From Pelagicoccus sp. SDUM812003 (GTDB lineage Bacteria > Verrucomicrobiota > Verrucomicrobiia > Opitutales > Opitutaceae), in NCBI RefSeq assembly GCF_031127815.1, contig NZ_JARXHY010000001.1:186001-250000 (forward strand): a DNA stretch of 64,000 nt, given 5' to 3'. Numbering within the stretch: the first letter of the stretch is position 1; each line of letters begins with the position of its first letter. The notes beneath the pieces were generated by a model. It was not told the DNA's origin. It worked only from the letters and a program-made list of their open reading frames with translations, and searched no databases. Shown piece by piece: positions 1 to 7,846 of the stretch. The position numbers were made by a program, and so were the translations under genes.

Positions 1-2091
1 GTTGGCTTTGTTGACTTTGTCTAGGTCGGAGAAGGCGCCGTCGTCGCCGCTTTGTTCTTCTTCCAGCTCTTTGAGGCGGGCGGTGGCGGCTTCGAGCTGG
101 GACTGGAGGGCTTCGAGCTCTGCTTGCTCGGCGGCGAAGTAGCGGGCGACGATGAGCGGCTTGGGCACCAGCTCGCAGGTCCAGCCTTTGTCCACGGTCT
201 GGCCCTTCTTTTTGCCTTTTGTAATTTCTTCTAGGATACGCTCGGGCTTGGCAATCCAGCCGTCTTGCGTGATTAGGTAGCAGTCGTCCTGCATCGTCTC
301 CTCCCAGAAATCCATGAGGTGCTGGTAGACGTCGTAGCGATCGATGAGCGGCGAATCGGCGTAGTGCTCGAGCAAGTCTTCCGAGAGCTCGTGAATGAGG
401 GTCTTGGGATGGAAGCCTAGATCGAGTTGCTTGAGCTGAGCGGAGGCTTTCTTTCGCCAGGCAGCGAAGTGTTTTTCGAGGGAGGCAATGAAGGATGCGA
501 ATTCCTTGTGGGATTGGATGGTGGGTTTTATTTGGTCGGGGGTGACGGTGAGGTCGGAGTAGGCGCGTTGCGGCTGTCTCGGCGAGACAGCCCTACCTTT
601 GAAAAGCGAGCTTTTCAGGCTGGGGCAGACTTGCCAGTAGCGGTCGAGGGCGTCGATGTCGCGCTGGGGGATGCCGCCGCGGAGGTGGGCTTCGATGTCT
701 TGGATGTCCTCCTTGGCTTGGCTGTCGATGTAGCGCGGGAGGTTGAGATTGAAGTCGTTTTTCTCGATCTCCTCGAAGGGGACTTCGCGGGCGTAGCCGG
801 GCAGCGCGATCCGTTTCTTGAATACGTCCACGATCTTGTGAATGTCCATGCTGCGGAGGCGGTTCTTGTTGCCGTCCTTCATGAAGCCGGAGGAGGCGTC
901 GATCATGAAGATGGGGCGACGCTCCTGGGCATGCTCCTTGTCGAGTACGATGATGCAGGCGGGAATGCCCGTGCCGTAAAAGAGGTTGGCTGGGAGTCCG
1001 ATGATACCGGCGAGGAGGCCGCGCTTGACCAGCTCACGCCGGATGGCGGCTTCGGCATTGCCGCGAAAGAGCACGCCGTGCGGGAGAATGCAGGCTCCCT
1101 TGGCGGTGGACTTCATGGAGCGGACGATGTGCAGAAGGTAGGCGTAGTCGCCTTGCTTGGCGGGCGGGACGCCGAAGCCGTCGAAGCGATGGAAGTTGCG
1201 CGAGGCTTGGTCGACGCTGTCGCTGTCGGCCGGTACGCCGATCTCGTCGGGATGGAGGCCGCTGGTCCAGCGCTTGTCGCTGAAGGGTGGATTGGCGACC
1301 ACGAAATCGAAAGTCTGCAGGGCGTCGCCTTGGAGGAACTTGGGATTGGCGAGGGTATTGCCCGGACGCACGGTGGCGGTTGGCCGGTCGTGCAGGATCA
1401 TGTTCATGCGAGCCAACTGGGCGGTGGTGGAATCCTTTTCCTGTCCGTAGATGGTGATGTCGGAATCCGCCTCGCCCGCGACCTTGAGCAGCAAGGAGCC
1501 CGAGCCGCAAGTCGGGTCGTAGACGGTGGTGGCGTTGGTCGTCTGGGCTTCGTGGATACCTAGGATGGCGGCCATGACGCGGCTGACTTCGGCCGGGGTG
1601 TAGAACTGGCCCTTGGACTTGCCGCTCTCGGTGGCGAAGTGCCGCATGAGGTACTCGTAGGCGTCGCCCAGAATGTCGTCGCCTTCGGCCCGGTTCCTCG
1701 AGAAATCGAGCTCCTTCTTCTGGAAGATGGAGATGAGGTTGGTGAGGCGGTCGACGATCTCTTTGCCCGAGCCGAGCTTGTTGGCGTCGTTGAAATCGGG
1801 GAAGTCGGCTTGGGAGAGCTGCTCGTTGGCGGCGGCCAGCGGGGCGATGATGCGCTTGTTGATCTGGTCGCCGATGTCGGTCTTGCCCTTGAGCTTGACC
1901 ATGTCGGCGAAGCTGGCACCGTCCGGGATGACGATGGGAGCGTAAGGCTGACCAGCGTACTTGTCGGAGATGTATTTTAGGAAGAGGAGGACGAGAACGT
2001 AGTCCTTGTACTGGGAGGCGTCCATGCCGCCGCGCAACTCGTCGCAGCTCTGCCAAAGGGAGGAGTAAAGTTCGGATTTCTTGAGGGCCAT
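1..2091 (-). CDS. hsdM: Type I restriction-modification system DNA methyltransferase subunit (HsdM), partial
   Basis: The reading frame is open from the ATG at 2091 to the window edge, so 697 codons are visible and the C-terminus is missing. The N-terminal helical HsdM domain (about residues 5-135) is followed by the N6-adenine methylase domain: FYTP at 163-166, the SAM-binding DPTCGSG at 192-198 and the catalytic NPPF at 267-270. A Glu/Leu-rich coiled coil lies near the visible end. Such subunits modify adenine within a bipartite site chosen by HsdS and act with HsdR. No HsdS or HsdR lies upstream on this strand, so they should lie beyond base 1. The gene lies on the same strand as the uncharacterised 2517-4435 genes and is probably cargo of the element that ends at the tRNA near 6.8 kb. 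The assignment is firm; the target sequence is unknown. Confidence 0.93.
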   Translation of the reverse strand, partial: MALKKSELYSSLWQSCDELRGGMDASQYKDYVLVLLFLKYISDKYAGQPYAPIVIPDGASFADMVKLKGKTDIGDQINKRIIAPLAAANEQLSQADFPDFNDANKLGSGKEIVDRLTNLISIFQKKELDFSRNRAEGDDILGDAYEYLMRHFATESGKSKGQFYTPAEVSRVMAAILGIHEAQTTNATTVYDPTCGSGSLLLKVAGEADSDITIYGQEKDSTTAQLARMNMILHDRPTATVRPGNTLANPKFLQGDALQTFDFVVANPPFSDKRWTSGLHPDEIGVPADSDSVDQASRNFHRFDGFGVPPAKQGDYAYLLHIVRSMKSTAKGACILPHGVLFRGNAEAAIRRELVKRGLLAGIIGLPANLFYGTGIPACIIVLDKEHAQERRPIFMIDASSGFMKDGNKNRLRSMDIHKIVDVFKKRIALPGYAREVPFEEIEKNDFNLNLPRYIDSQAKEDIQDIEAHLRGGIPQRDIDALDRYWQVCPSLKSSLFKGRAVSPRQPQRAYSDLTVTPDQIKPTIQSHKEFASFIASLEKHFAAWRKKASAQLKQLDLGFHPKTLIHELSEDLLEHYADSPLIDRYDVYQHLMDFWEETMQDDCYLITQDGWIAKPERILEEITKGKKKGQTVDKGWTCELVPKPLIVARYFAAEQAELEALQSQLEAATARLKELEEEQSGDDGAFSDLDKVNKAN

Positions 2092-2450
2092 GAGGGATGG
2101 GAAAGTGATGGGTGAGCGCCGCGGAAAGGGAAGCGGAAAAAAGCGGTCTCGCGCCGGCGAGGGCGGCGCGTGGCAGCGTCAGCGAAAGTACGGAGCTAAC
2201 GAAGGGCTGGGCAACGGGAAAAGTTGGGCTTTTGCGACGGAGATCTGCGGGCTGTCGGGATACGGCCGGGAAGTGGGCGGCAGGTGGTGTGCCGCTGAGG
2301 GAGGAAGATTGTCTAATTTTTTAGGTAGGGGATGGCAAGTAAGGCAAATCCCCCTAGGTCGACTTACACGATATCGAAAGGCGACGTCGGCTGGGATCTG
2401 GATACACTTTGGTGGATGTTGTCGGTGTCTTTGCACTTGGGGTTGCAAAT
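2092..2450. other. Non-coding gap upstream of hsdM
   Basis: About 360 bases lie between the hsdM start and the terminator of the gene to its right. Short open frames here on both strands are rich in Arg, Gly and Pro and resemble no protein I recognise, so I treat the gap as intergenic. It should hold the hsdM promoter, but I see no convincing -35/-10 pair. Confidence 0.5.
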
Positions 2451-2456
2451 GGAAAT

Positions 2457-2489
2457 GAAAAGCGCCGCTCCGTGATACGAAGCGGCGCT
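2457..2489 (-). terminator. Rho-independent terminator of the 460-aa gene
   Basis: A perfect 9-base inverted repeat (AGCGCCGCT at 2461-2469 with AGCGGCGCT at 2481-2489, 11-base loop) is followed on the minus strand by TTTTCATTT. It lies 28 bases past the stop of the minus-strand gene at 2517 and separates it from hsdM. Confidence 0.8.
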
Positions 2490-2516
2490 GAGTTTTGTGA
2501 ATAGTGACAAGCTTTG

Positions 2517-3899
2517 CTAGAGTCCGAACGACGTGGAGTCGTCGATGTCCTTCGGCTTCTCAGGCTCGGAATGGTCCTGTTGATTTTTGTCCTCGGGACG
2601 CTTCCGTTTCTTGGCTTTCTTCTTTGCCTTGGATGACGGCGGAGGTGGCGACGTTTGAGGATCCAATGCTCCAGCAGGAGGCGACTTGTCGGCATCGTTG
2701 GATTTGCCATCGTTTGATGCCGAATCCTCTACTGCGGCAGGTAAGTGCGGAGTGGGGCGAGGCTCTTTTTTTATTTCGCCGAAGCCCGCTGCCTTTATTT
2801 TCTTAGCCACCTCCTTGAAGTACTCGTTGACCTTGTCTGCGCTTGGCTTCAGGACCCGCTGCATCACCTGGAATTTCATCTGGAAAGACTCTTCCAGTTC
2901 CGCTTCGGAGAGTGCTCTTTTCACATTTTCGTGCAAGGGCATGACGGTGCGGTGTAGGCCTCCGAGGAGTTTCAAAACGCTTTGGGCGTCTAGCACATTT
3001 TGGGCGAGGGCTTCTGCGAACTTTTGCAAGGTGTGCTTGGCAGCGTAACCTTCGCGAGCTTCCTGGATCACCCGGGCGAGGTCTTTGTCTTTTGAGAGCT
3101 CCTTCAGAAATCGCTCGGTGCTCCGGTCGACGTAGCAACTCAGTACATAGTCAGGCGGTGGTTGTCCGCTCGCAGCGCTCTTTTTGGCGAGCGAGGCCTC
3201 GGCTTCGGCGATAACAACCGGGTCGGTGATATGGCCGGTCTTGATAAGTCTCAGCGTCCCGATGAGTCCCTCCCCCGCGCGAGGGGATTTTTGGTTGCCG
3301 GGAGTCGGTGGGCCGATCTTTTTTCCATCGTCATCAACCTCGGTGGTTGCGAGGTGGGAGTGTATGGCCCCAGCCTCGGTGTGTAGTATGGACGCCAAGG
3401 CCATTGACCTCCAGTCGCACTCGTCCCAGCGACTGGGCAAGGACAGCACGAGTTTTGTGGTGAACGGCCCGAGGTCGTAGCCGTATTTGTCGAGGGCCTT
3501 GAGCGCATAGTCGTGCTCGCCAGAAAATGTGATGGTTTCCTTGCGCAAGGGATGCGGCACGTCGTGCCACCGGGTGCGGCGGCCTTTGCCCTTGCCGCGG
3601 GACTCGGTCGATTTGCGCTTCCGACGCTTTGCGGCCTTGGCTTCCATGTCGGGCACGAACTCGCCTTTTTTGTACGGGGTGCCGTCGAGTCGCCAGGCCT
3701 TGCCGACTCCTAGAGAGCGGTATTGGTAGCCGTCGATCTCGACGTACGCCCTGGTTACGACAAAGGTACGCTCGGTTTCTGCTTCGGTGCGGGAGAGTAC
3801 CTGATCCTTGCGCGAGCGCTCAGACTCAGGGTCGAGATGTTCCTTTGAGGCTTTGCTGCTGATCGGGCCGCTGCTGGATCGATTTTTTGGCGAGCTCAT
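2517..3899 (-). CDS. Uncharacterised element protein, basic, possible HxH motif
   Basis: A 460-residue protein I do not recognise. The N-terminal third is highly charged with a Lys/Arg run around residues 90-110; the middle is globular; the C-terminal 90 residues are low-complexity Pro/Ser/Lys ending in an acidic tail. Residues 173-191 hold H173, H180 and H182 followed by VDDDGK, which loosely recalls the three-histidine motif of HUH relaxases and rolling-circle Rep proteins. No clear catalytic tyrosine motif is visible, so this is only a hint. Its start overlaps the end of the upstream 179-residue gene by 4 bases (ATGA), implying translational coupling. A strong terminator follows. Context is an integrase-linked element, so a mobilisation or accessory DNA-handling role is possible. 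Confidence 0.7.
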   Translation of the reverse strand: MSSPKNRSSSGPISSKASKEHLDPESERSRKDQVLSRTEAETERTFVVTRAYVEIDGYQYRSLGVGKAWRLDGTPYKKGEFVPDMEAKAAKRRKRKSTESRGKGKGRRTRWHDVPHPLRKETITFSGEHDYALKALDKYGYDLGPFTTKLVLSLPSRWDECDWRSMALASILHTEAGAIHSHLATTEVDDDGKKIGPPTPGNQKSPRAGEGLIGTLRLIKTGHITDPVVIAEAEASLAKKSAASGQPPPDYVLSCYVDRSTERFLKELSKDKDLARVIQEAREGYAAKHTLQKFAEALAQNVLDAQSVLKLLGGLHRTVMPLHENVKRALSEAELEESFQMKFQVMQRVLKPSADKVNEYFKEVAKKIKAAGFGEIKKEPRPTPHLPAAVEDSASNDGKSNDADKSPPAGALDPQTSPPPPSSKAKKKAKKRKRPEDKNQQDHSEPEKPKDIDDSTSFGL

Positions 3900-4435
3900 T
3901 GTGCGTTCCCTCCTTCGACGGTGAATGGCTTGGCGATGCCGGTCTTGACGACTTCGGAGACCATGAATTTCAGGTGATCCTTGAGGTCGATCTTGTCCAC
4001 GTAAGCCCGTGCAGCCTTGCGCCGGGTTTCCTTTTTGGCCAGGAAGGTCAAAATCTCGATTACGAGATAGGCCAGGATGCGGTCGCTGGTGCTGGCCTCG
4101 TAGCGCTCAAGGTACGACTTGAGCTCGGAATCGGCGATGAAGCAGGACGTCGCTTCTTGAGGCTTAAGGGATAGGGGCTCCTCAAACGTCGTGTTATTCT
4201 CGAAAGCTTCCTCGGCCTTGGCGCGTCCTTTTCGGGCCGCTGATACGGCGGACTCGATGAGGCCGGGCATCGCGGCGAGCGTCAGATCGCGATAGACTTC
4301 GATGTACTCGCTGGAGTAGGCCGGCGTCTTGGTTAGATCTCCGCTCAGCAAGCGAGAGATGGTTGTGGTTGGGAGGTAGTAACAGGCGACAGAGTCGTCG
4401 GTACCCTCGCGGTTCGGTGTTATGTTTTTGCTCAT
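3896..4435 (-). CDS. Uncharacterised element protein, coupled to the 460-aa gene
   Basis: A 179-residue protein of unknown function. Residues 17-35 (ACYYLPTTTISRLLSG) could be part of a helix-turn-helix-like N-terminus, and the rest is mostly helical with alternating charges and a hydrophobic stretch around residue 125 (ILAYLVIEILTFL) too short and context-poor to call a membrane anchor. Its stop overlaps the start of the next gene by 4 bases. The pair looks like a two-gene operon, perhaps a small DNA-binding or adaptor subunit with its larger partner. I could not assign a family. Confidence 0.65.
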   Translation of the reverse strand: MSKNITPNREGTDDSVACYYLPTTTISRLLSGDLTKTPAYSSEYIEVYRDLTLAAMPGLIESAVSAARKGRAKAEEAFENNTTFEEPLSLKPQEATSCFIADSELKSYLERYEASTSDRILAYLVIEILTFLAKKETRRKAARAYVDKIDLKDHLKFMVSEVVKTGIAKPFTVEGGNAQ

Positions 4436-4481
4436 GGCGAGGGTTCCTATGAATCGTTAGTTCGCTCGCGAAAGTGTTTGG

Positions 4482-4510
4482 GCGAAAAAAGTTAATCTTT
4501 TTTTGCCCGA
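4482..4510. repeat. Strong 12-bp inverted repeat between two element genes
   Basis: GGGCGAAAAAAG at 4482-4493 pairs with CTTTTTTTGCCC at 4499-4510 around the 5-base loop TTAAT; one G-T pair, all others Watson-Crick. It lies between the stop of the HTH gene (4568) and the start of the 179-residue gene (4435), both minus strand. It could terminate the HTH transcript, because T-rich DNA lies inside the stem itself, or serve as an operator or attenuator for the downstream pair. Confidence 0.55.
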
Positions 4511-4567
4511 TTTGTGGCGGGCAATGTCGCCAAGGGATATCTTCGGGCAGGTAGTGCTTGACGTAGC

Positions 4568-5041
4568 CTAGGTCTGATCGCCGTCGCTTTGGAGCGCTGC
4601 GAGGATGGAAGCGATCATCAATAGCTCTGGCTTCGATTTGCGGACACCGTTTTGTAAAGCCAGCTGCAGGTTTCGCGGCAGCTCGCGGTACACGCCGTCG
4701 GCGAGCAGCTTGAGTTGCTCGGCGATGCCAAGCGCGAGTTTGGTTTCCCCGCTTAAATCTGAGGGACTCGATACCTGTGTCTTGGATTTAGGCAGCTCGA
4801 CGTAGAAACCGAGTAGGTGCTGTTTCGTAAAACCAAGTTTGTTGGCCTCTTCCAGGTTTGGTTCTGCTCGCATGAGTTTCGAAACCTCAGCGAGCTGGTC
4901 GAGCGTGTACTCGACCGCGGTTCTGTTTCGCTTTTGCGGCGCGAGGTGAGGGTGAGTCGCGTCGATTCTGATCAGGGTTGGTCGCGAGGTTCCAAGCAGC
5001 CTAGCGGCTGAGGATCTAGTAAGGCGTGATGTTTCTTCCAT
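4568..5041 (-). CDS. HTH-type small protein, probable element regulator
   Basis: A 157-residue protein. The N-terminus (residues 5-50: LTRSSAARLLGTSRPTLIRI followed by VEYTLDQLAEVSKLM) reads like a MerR/AlpA-like or KorB-like helix-turn-helix in which a recognition helix follows SAARLLGTSRPTL. The rest is helical and Leu-rich. The gene is transcribed divergently from the integrase with 112 bases between the two starts, which suits a regulator or directionality factor that controls both promoters. Function is inferred from the motif and the position only; excisionase and repressor roles are both possible. Confidence 0.6.
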   Translation of the reverse strand: MEETSRLTRSSAARLLGTSRPTLIRIDATHPHLAPQKRNRTAVEYTLDQLAEVSKLMRAEPNLEEANKLGFTKQHLLGFYVELPKSKTQVSSPSDLSGETKLALGIAEQLKLLADGVYRELPRNLQLALQNGVRKSKPELLMIASILAALQSDGDQT

Positions 5042-5153
5042 CCTCCTTCTATGCGCCTTACGAGGACGAGTCCAAATCGGTGGACGATGGACAGGGTAGA
5101 CGCTCTCAAAAACTTTTTTTTGCTTTGGCTACCTTAAATAAAATAGGGGTAGC

Positions 5154-6383
5154 ATGGCACTAGATCATGCAGTTAGGAACGACCCTAAGGGTCAGTTGAC
5201 AGTAACCGTCGACGGTCGGAGCTACAGGCTCGACCATCGCATTCACTACATCGGAGGCAAAAAGAAACCTAGCAGGCATCTCTACCTCCGAATGTCCGTG
5301 CGGGGCAAGCAAGGCTGGATCAATCTCAAAACCAGCGATCCAGACTTGGCTGTCTTGGCGGCGCGAGAAAAGATACGAGGCGGCTTACCGCTCGAAGGCG
5401 AGGAGGTCGATTTTTCGCAGGCTACCGTTGCTCAGTTCTTGGCTGCCTTTAAGGCTCTTGGAATTTTGCCGCCGAAGACCTACCGAGACTACCGCAACAA
5501 GGTTCTGCGAGTCGTAGCGTGGATCAAGGGTATCGAGATTCCAAGTGTAACGACAGGGCCGAGGCGCAAGGCTTTTGAGCGAAAGGTGGGAGCCGTAAGG
5601 CTCTCGACGATCAAGGAGCAGGATCTGATGGCCTGGCGGGAACGCCAGGTGGAGCTCTGCCGTCGCGACTCGGAAAAGCGGCAGAGTCCACGGTCACCGA
5701 ACGGGCTGATCGCTGCCTGGTGGGCAGTGTTTAGGAAGTCGTCGCTTTGGGATCTATTCGGTCTATCGAGTTTCCCTGGCTTGGATTTAAAGAAGCTCAA
5801 GACCAAGAAAGTCGTTTTTCGAACATTGGTGCCTCTGCAGGGCTTGATTGATAAAGCGAATCAAGAGCTCAAGGAGCAGGACCCCGATTGCTACGACCTG
5901 TTTCTGCTCGCTACTGCTCTGGGGCTCCGGCTCAAGGAAGCGGACATGTTGTTGTGGTCGGCTTTTGATTTTGATCGCAAGATTCTCAGTCTCAGGGCGA
6001 GCGTCTTGTATGGATACAAGAGCTACCAGTCTGAGGGGGATGTCAAAATCTATAACGACAAGGTTCTGGCTCATTTCCGTTCGCGCTTTGAAAATCGCAT
6101 CGGCGACTTCGTCCTGCCGTCTGACCGCCCGGCCGGGGAAGACAAAGAGACTACCTACTATCGCTGCGAGCCGACGGCCGATCGATTGAAGGCATGGCTT
6201 CGCTCGCATGGTGTTGTATACGAAAAGCCGATACATTACCTGAGGGGGGCGGGTGGAAACCAAGTCCGCATTGATAACGACATTTTCGCGGCACAATGCT
6301 TCCTGAGGCATGCCAGCGTTCAAACGACCATTGAGTTCTATTCCGAAGTCGATACGAGTTACAGTACGACTCTGGAATTCTAG
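5154..6383 (+). CDS. Tyrosine recombinase (integrase of the tRNA-linked element)
   Basis: A 409-residue tyrosine recombinase. An N-terminal DNA-binding region (about 1-215) precedes the catalytic domain, where the usual residues can be read: R259 in ALGLRLKEAD, H361 and R364 in HYLR, H386 in FLRHASVQTT and the nucleophile Y396 in EFYSEVD. All expected catalytic positions are filled, so the enzyme is probably active. The ATG follows a GGGG stretch 5 bases upstream, a plausible ribosome site. The gene ends about 430 bases from the 3' end of a tRNA gene, and a good terminator follows it. The layout is typical of an integrative element inserted at a tRNA, with the element extending to the left. 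Confidence 0.88.
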   Translation: MALDHAVRNDPKGQLTVTVDGRSYRLDHRIHYIGGKKKPSRHLYLRMSVRGKQGWINLKTSDPDLAVLAAREKIRGGLPLEGEEVDFSQATVAQFLAAFKALGILPPKTYRDYRNKVLRVVAWIKGIEIPSVTTGPRRKAFERKVGAVRLSTIKEQDLMAWRERQVELCRRDSEKRQSPRSPNGLIAAWWAVFRKSSLWDLFGLSSFPGLDLKKLKTKKVVFRTLVPLQGLIDKANQELKEQDPDCYDLFLLATALGLRLKEADMLLWSAFDFDRKILSLRASVLYGYKSYQSEGDVKIYNDKVLAHFRSRFENRIGDFVLPSDRPAGEDKETTYYRCEPTADRLKAWLRSHGVVYEKPIHYLRGAGGNQVRIDNDIFAAQCFLRHASVQTTIEFYSEVDTSYSTTLEF

Positions 6384-6411
6384 GTTCTTTCGGGAAGTCT
6401 AACTAGCAGAA

Positions 6412-6456
6412 CCCCAGTTTTGCGTTGCTGACGTGCACGCGGCTGGGGATTTTTTG
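6412..6456 (+). terminator. Terminator of the integrase gene
   Basis: CCCCAG (6412-6417) pairs with CTGGGG (6443-6448); the 25-base loop can form an inner GCGT/ACGC stem. Six T residues follow at 6450-6455. It lies 29 bases past the integrase stop. Confidence 0.75.
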
Positions 6457-6815
6457 TTGTTTGGCCACTCGGTACATCGCATGGTGACCGTGCCGATCAA
6501 ACGCGAAGACCGCTTGGAGTTCTGAAAGTGTCGCTTGGGAAGTTGCGATGGCTTCTGAGCAGTCGGCCCGGATTGGGGACTCTTGGGCCTGAGCTCTGGT
6601 CTATTCGACGGCGAAAGGGTCGGAGACCGGCTGGGTGGTAAATCCTTCCGAAAAGTGCGATTCGGATGCCTTGTCGGAATGTCCTTGCCGCTTGCCGTTC
6701 ACGGAGGCAGTTTCTCGGACGAAAGGCGAATCTAGTACAGAACTAGTACAGAATCGGAAACCGCTTTACAAGCGATCCAGTCGAAATCCATAAGTCATTC
6801 AAAATAAACGACTTA
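6457..6815. other. Non-coding junction between integrase and tRNA
   Basis: About 360 bases without a supported gene. It holds two tandem copies of an 11-base repeat (6732-6753) and a 9-bp inverted repeat that runs into the tRNA CCA end (6788-6818). The region probably contains the integrase core and arm sites. Confidence 0.5.
6732..6753. repeat. Tandem 11-base direct repeat, possible integrase arm site
   Basis: CTAGTACAGAA occurs twice with no spacer at 6732-6742 and 6743-6753. Short direct repeats placed some 60-80 bases from a tRNA attachment site are where tyrosine integrases often bind with their N-terminal domain. No further copy was noticed in the window. Confidence 0.5.
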
Positions 6816-6818
6816 TGG
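6788..6818. repeat. Inverted repeat overlapping the tRNA 3' CCA
   Basis: CCATAAGTC (6788-6796) and GACTTATGG (6810-6818) form a perfect 9-bp inverted repeat around a 13-base A/T-rich centre. The right arm includes the CCA-coding end of the tRNA. It may belong to the attachment site, or may fold in the tRNA trailer; the T content after it is too poor for a clear terminator. Confidence 0.55.
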
Positions 6819-6892
6819 TAGGCCCGCTCGGACTCGAACCGAGGACCAATGGATTATGAGTCCACTGCTCTAACCGACTGAGCTACAGGCCC
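6816..6892 (-). tRNA. tRNA with CAU anticodon, probably tRNA-Ile2 (or elongator Met)
   Basis: A 77-base cloverleaf with a 7-bp acceptor stem, D stem GCTC/GAGC, anticodon stem GTGGA/TCCAT with loop CTCATAA (anticodon CAT), T stem CTCGG/CCGAG with loop TTCGAGT, discriminator A and encoded CCA. The GAGCAGTGGA and TTGGTC segments resemble tRNA-Ile2, in which the anticodon C is changed to lysidine, more than elongator Met, but I cannot separate the two with certainty. The T loop and long D loop argue against initiator tRNA. Position 1 pairs as G-U with position 72, and position 6 with 67 as U-G. The 3' end faces the integrase. Confidence 0.85.
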
Positions 6893-7122
6893 AACACAGG
6901 TGAAAAACAAGACAAGGTCTGTTTCTCGGCCGTTTGTCAACTCCGAGCAGTGGTCGGGTCAGCAGTGTAGTCGCATTCGCGACGGGATCTTGGCTTACGC
7001 CTCGGAACGAATCGACTGGGCAACAGGCCCACTCTTGGTGGAAATTCGAACGAAGTCTGTTCCGATTCGCTTTGTTAGCATCCGAGCGGCGCATGAGTTC
7101 GCCGTGTAACGTAGCTTCGGGG

Positions 7123-7806
7123 TCAGGCGCTCAGGACCTTGTCCTCTTGCTGGTACGACGATATGACCTCGTCTACGATTACGGGAATCGCGGCGAAGGA
7201 CTTGGCTTTCGAGTCTTCAAACCTCTGGTCGCCGAACTCTTGGTATTCGATGCCTTCCTGCCAGGAATGGGACACTCCGAAGTATCGCGAGAATACTTCG
7301 ATATGAGGGTGAAGGTGATTCCAGTCGGCTCGTATGCCGTCGCCGGTGAAGCCGAATTCTCCGCTAGTGGTCAAAGTCACCATGCGCTTGCCTGAGAGAA
7401 TGGGTTCTAAGGGGAAGTCGCCTCGTCCAAGGTCGAATGAAAACGTTTCTCCGACCCGCACGACTTGATCGACCCAGGCTTTTACGGCTGCCGGCACTCC
7501 GTAGTTGTGCATGGGAGTGGCGAGCACCAGGACGTCCGCCGCTTTTAGCTCGCTGATCGCTTGGTCCGAATATGCGAGCAGCTCTCGCTGCGTTGCGTTT
7601 CTTTCCTCAGGTGGCGTGAAGACGGCCGCTATCCATTTCTCGGAAACGAATGGCGGGGGCTCGACGCCCACGTTACGGGTAATGATTTTGGAGCCTGGAA
7701 TCCGGCTTAGCCAGCTCTCCTCGAAGCTGCTCGCCATTCTTCGCGAGAGCGAGCGTTCCCCGCGAGGGCTTCCATTGATGATGAGTACGGTTGGTGTGTG
7801 GTTCAT
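7123..7806 (-). CDS. azoR: FMN-dependent NADH-azoreductase / NAD(P)H quinone reductase family
   Basis: A 227-residue flavodoxin-fold enzyme of the AzoR family. Residues 7-20 (VLIINGSPRGERSLS) form the FMN phosphate-binding loop, and residues 97-103 (TPMHNYG) and the GEFGFTGDG stretch near 152-160 match the flavin- and quinone-contact loops of the family. Members reduce quinones and azo dyes with NAD(P)H through FMN in the cytosol and often answer electrophile stress. The gene lies 40 bases downstream of a TetR gene on the same strand, and the same 20-base element precedes both starts, so it is the likely target of that regulator. Length is slightly above the E. coli enzyme. Confidence 0.85.
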   Translation of the reverse strand: MNHTPTVLIINGSPRGERSLSRRMASSFEESWLSRIPGSKIITRNVGVEPPPFVSEKWIAAVFTPPEERNATQRELLAYSDQAISELKAADVLVLATPMHNYGVPAAVKAWVDQVVRVGETFSFDLGRGDFPLEPILSGKRMVTLTTSGEFGFTGDGIRADWNHLHPHIEVFSRYFGVSHSWQEGIEYQEFGDQRFEDSKAKSFAAIPVIVDEVISSYQQEDKVLSA

Positions 7807-7808
7807 GC

Positions 7809-7828
7809 TTACTTATCAGTAGGTAGGT
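7809..7828 (-). promoter_or_regulatory. Putative TetR operator before azoR
   Basis: The 20-base sequence TTACTTATCAGTAGGTAGGT (plus strand) lies 2 bases upstream of the azoR start and is repeated exactly upstream of the TetR gene. The inner 16 bases are an imperfect palindrome (12 of 16 positions self-complementary), as expected for a dimeric TetR-type site. Its position over the ribosome-binding region would block expression directly. Confidence 0.7.
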
Positions 7829-7846
7829 TTTGGTTGATAAAAAAAA

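Noticed and set aside
427-1980. Plus-strand open frames opposite hsdM
   Set aside because: They are the antisense of hsdM, whose FYTP, DPTCGSG and NPPF motifs are intact.
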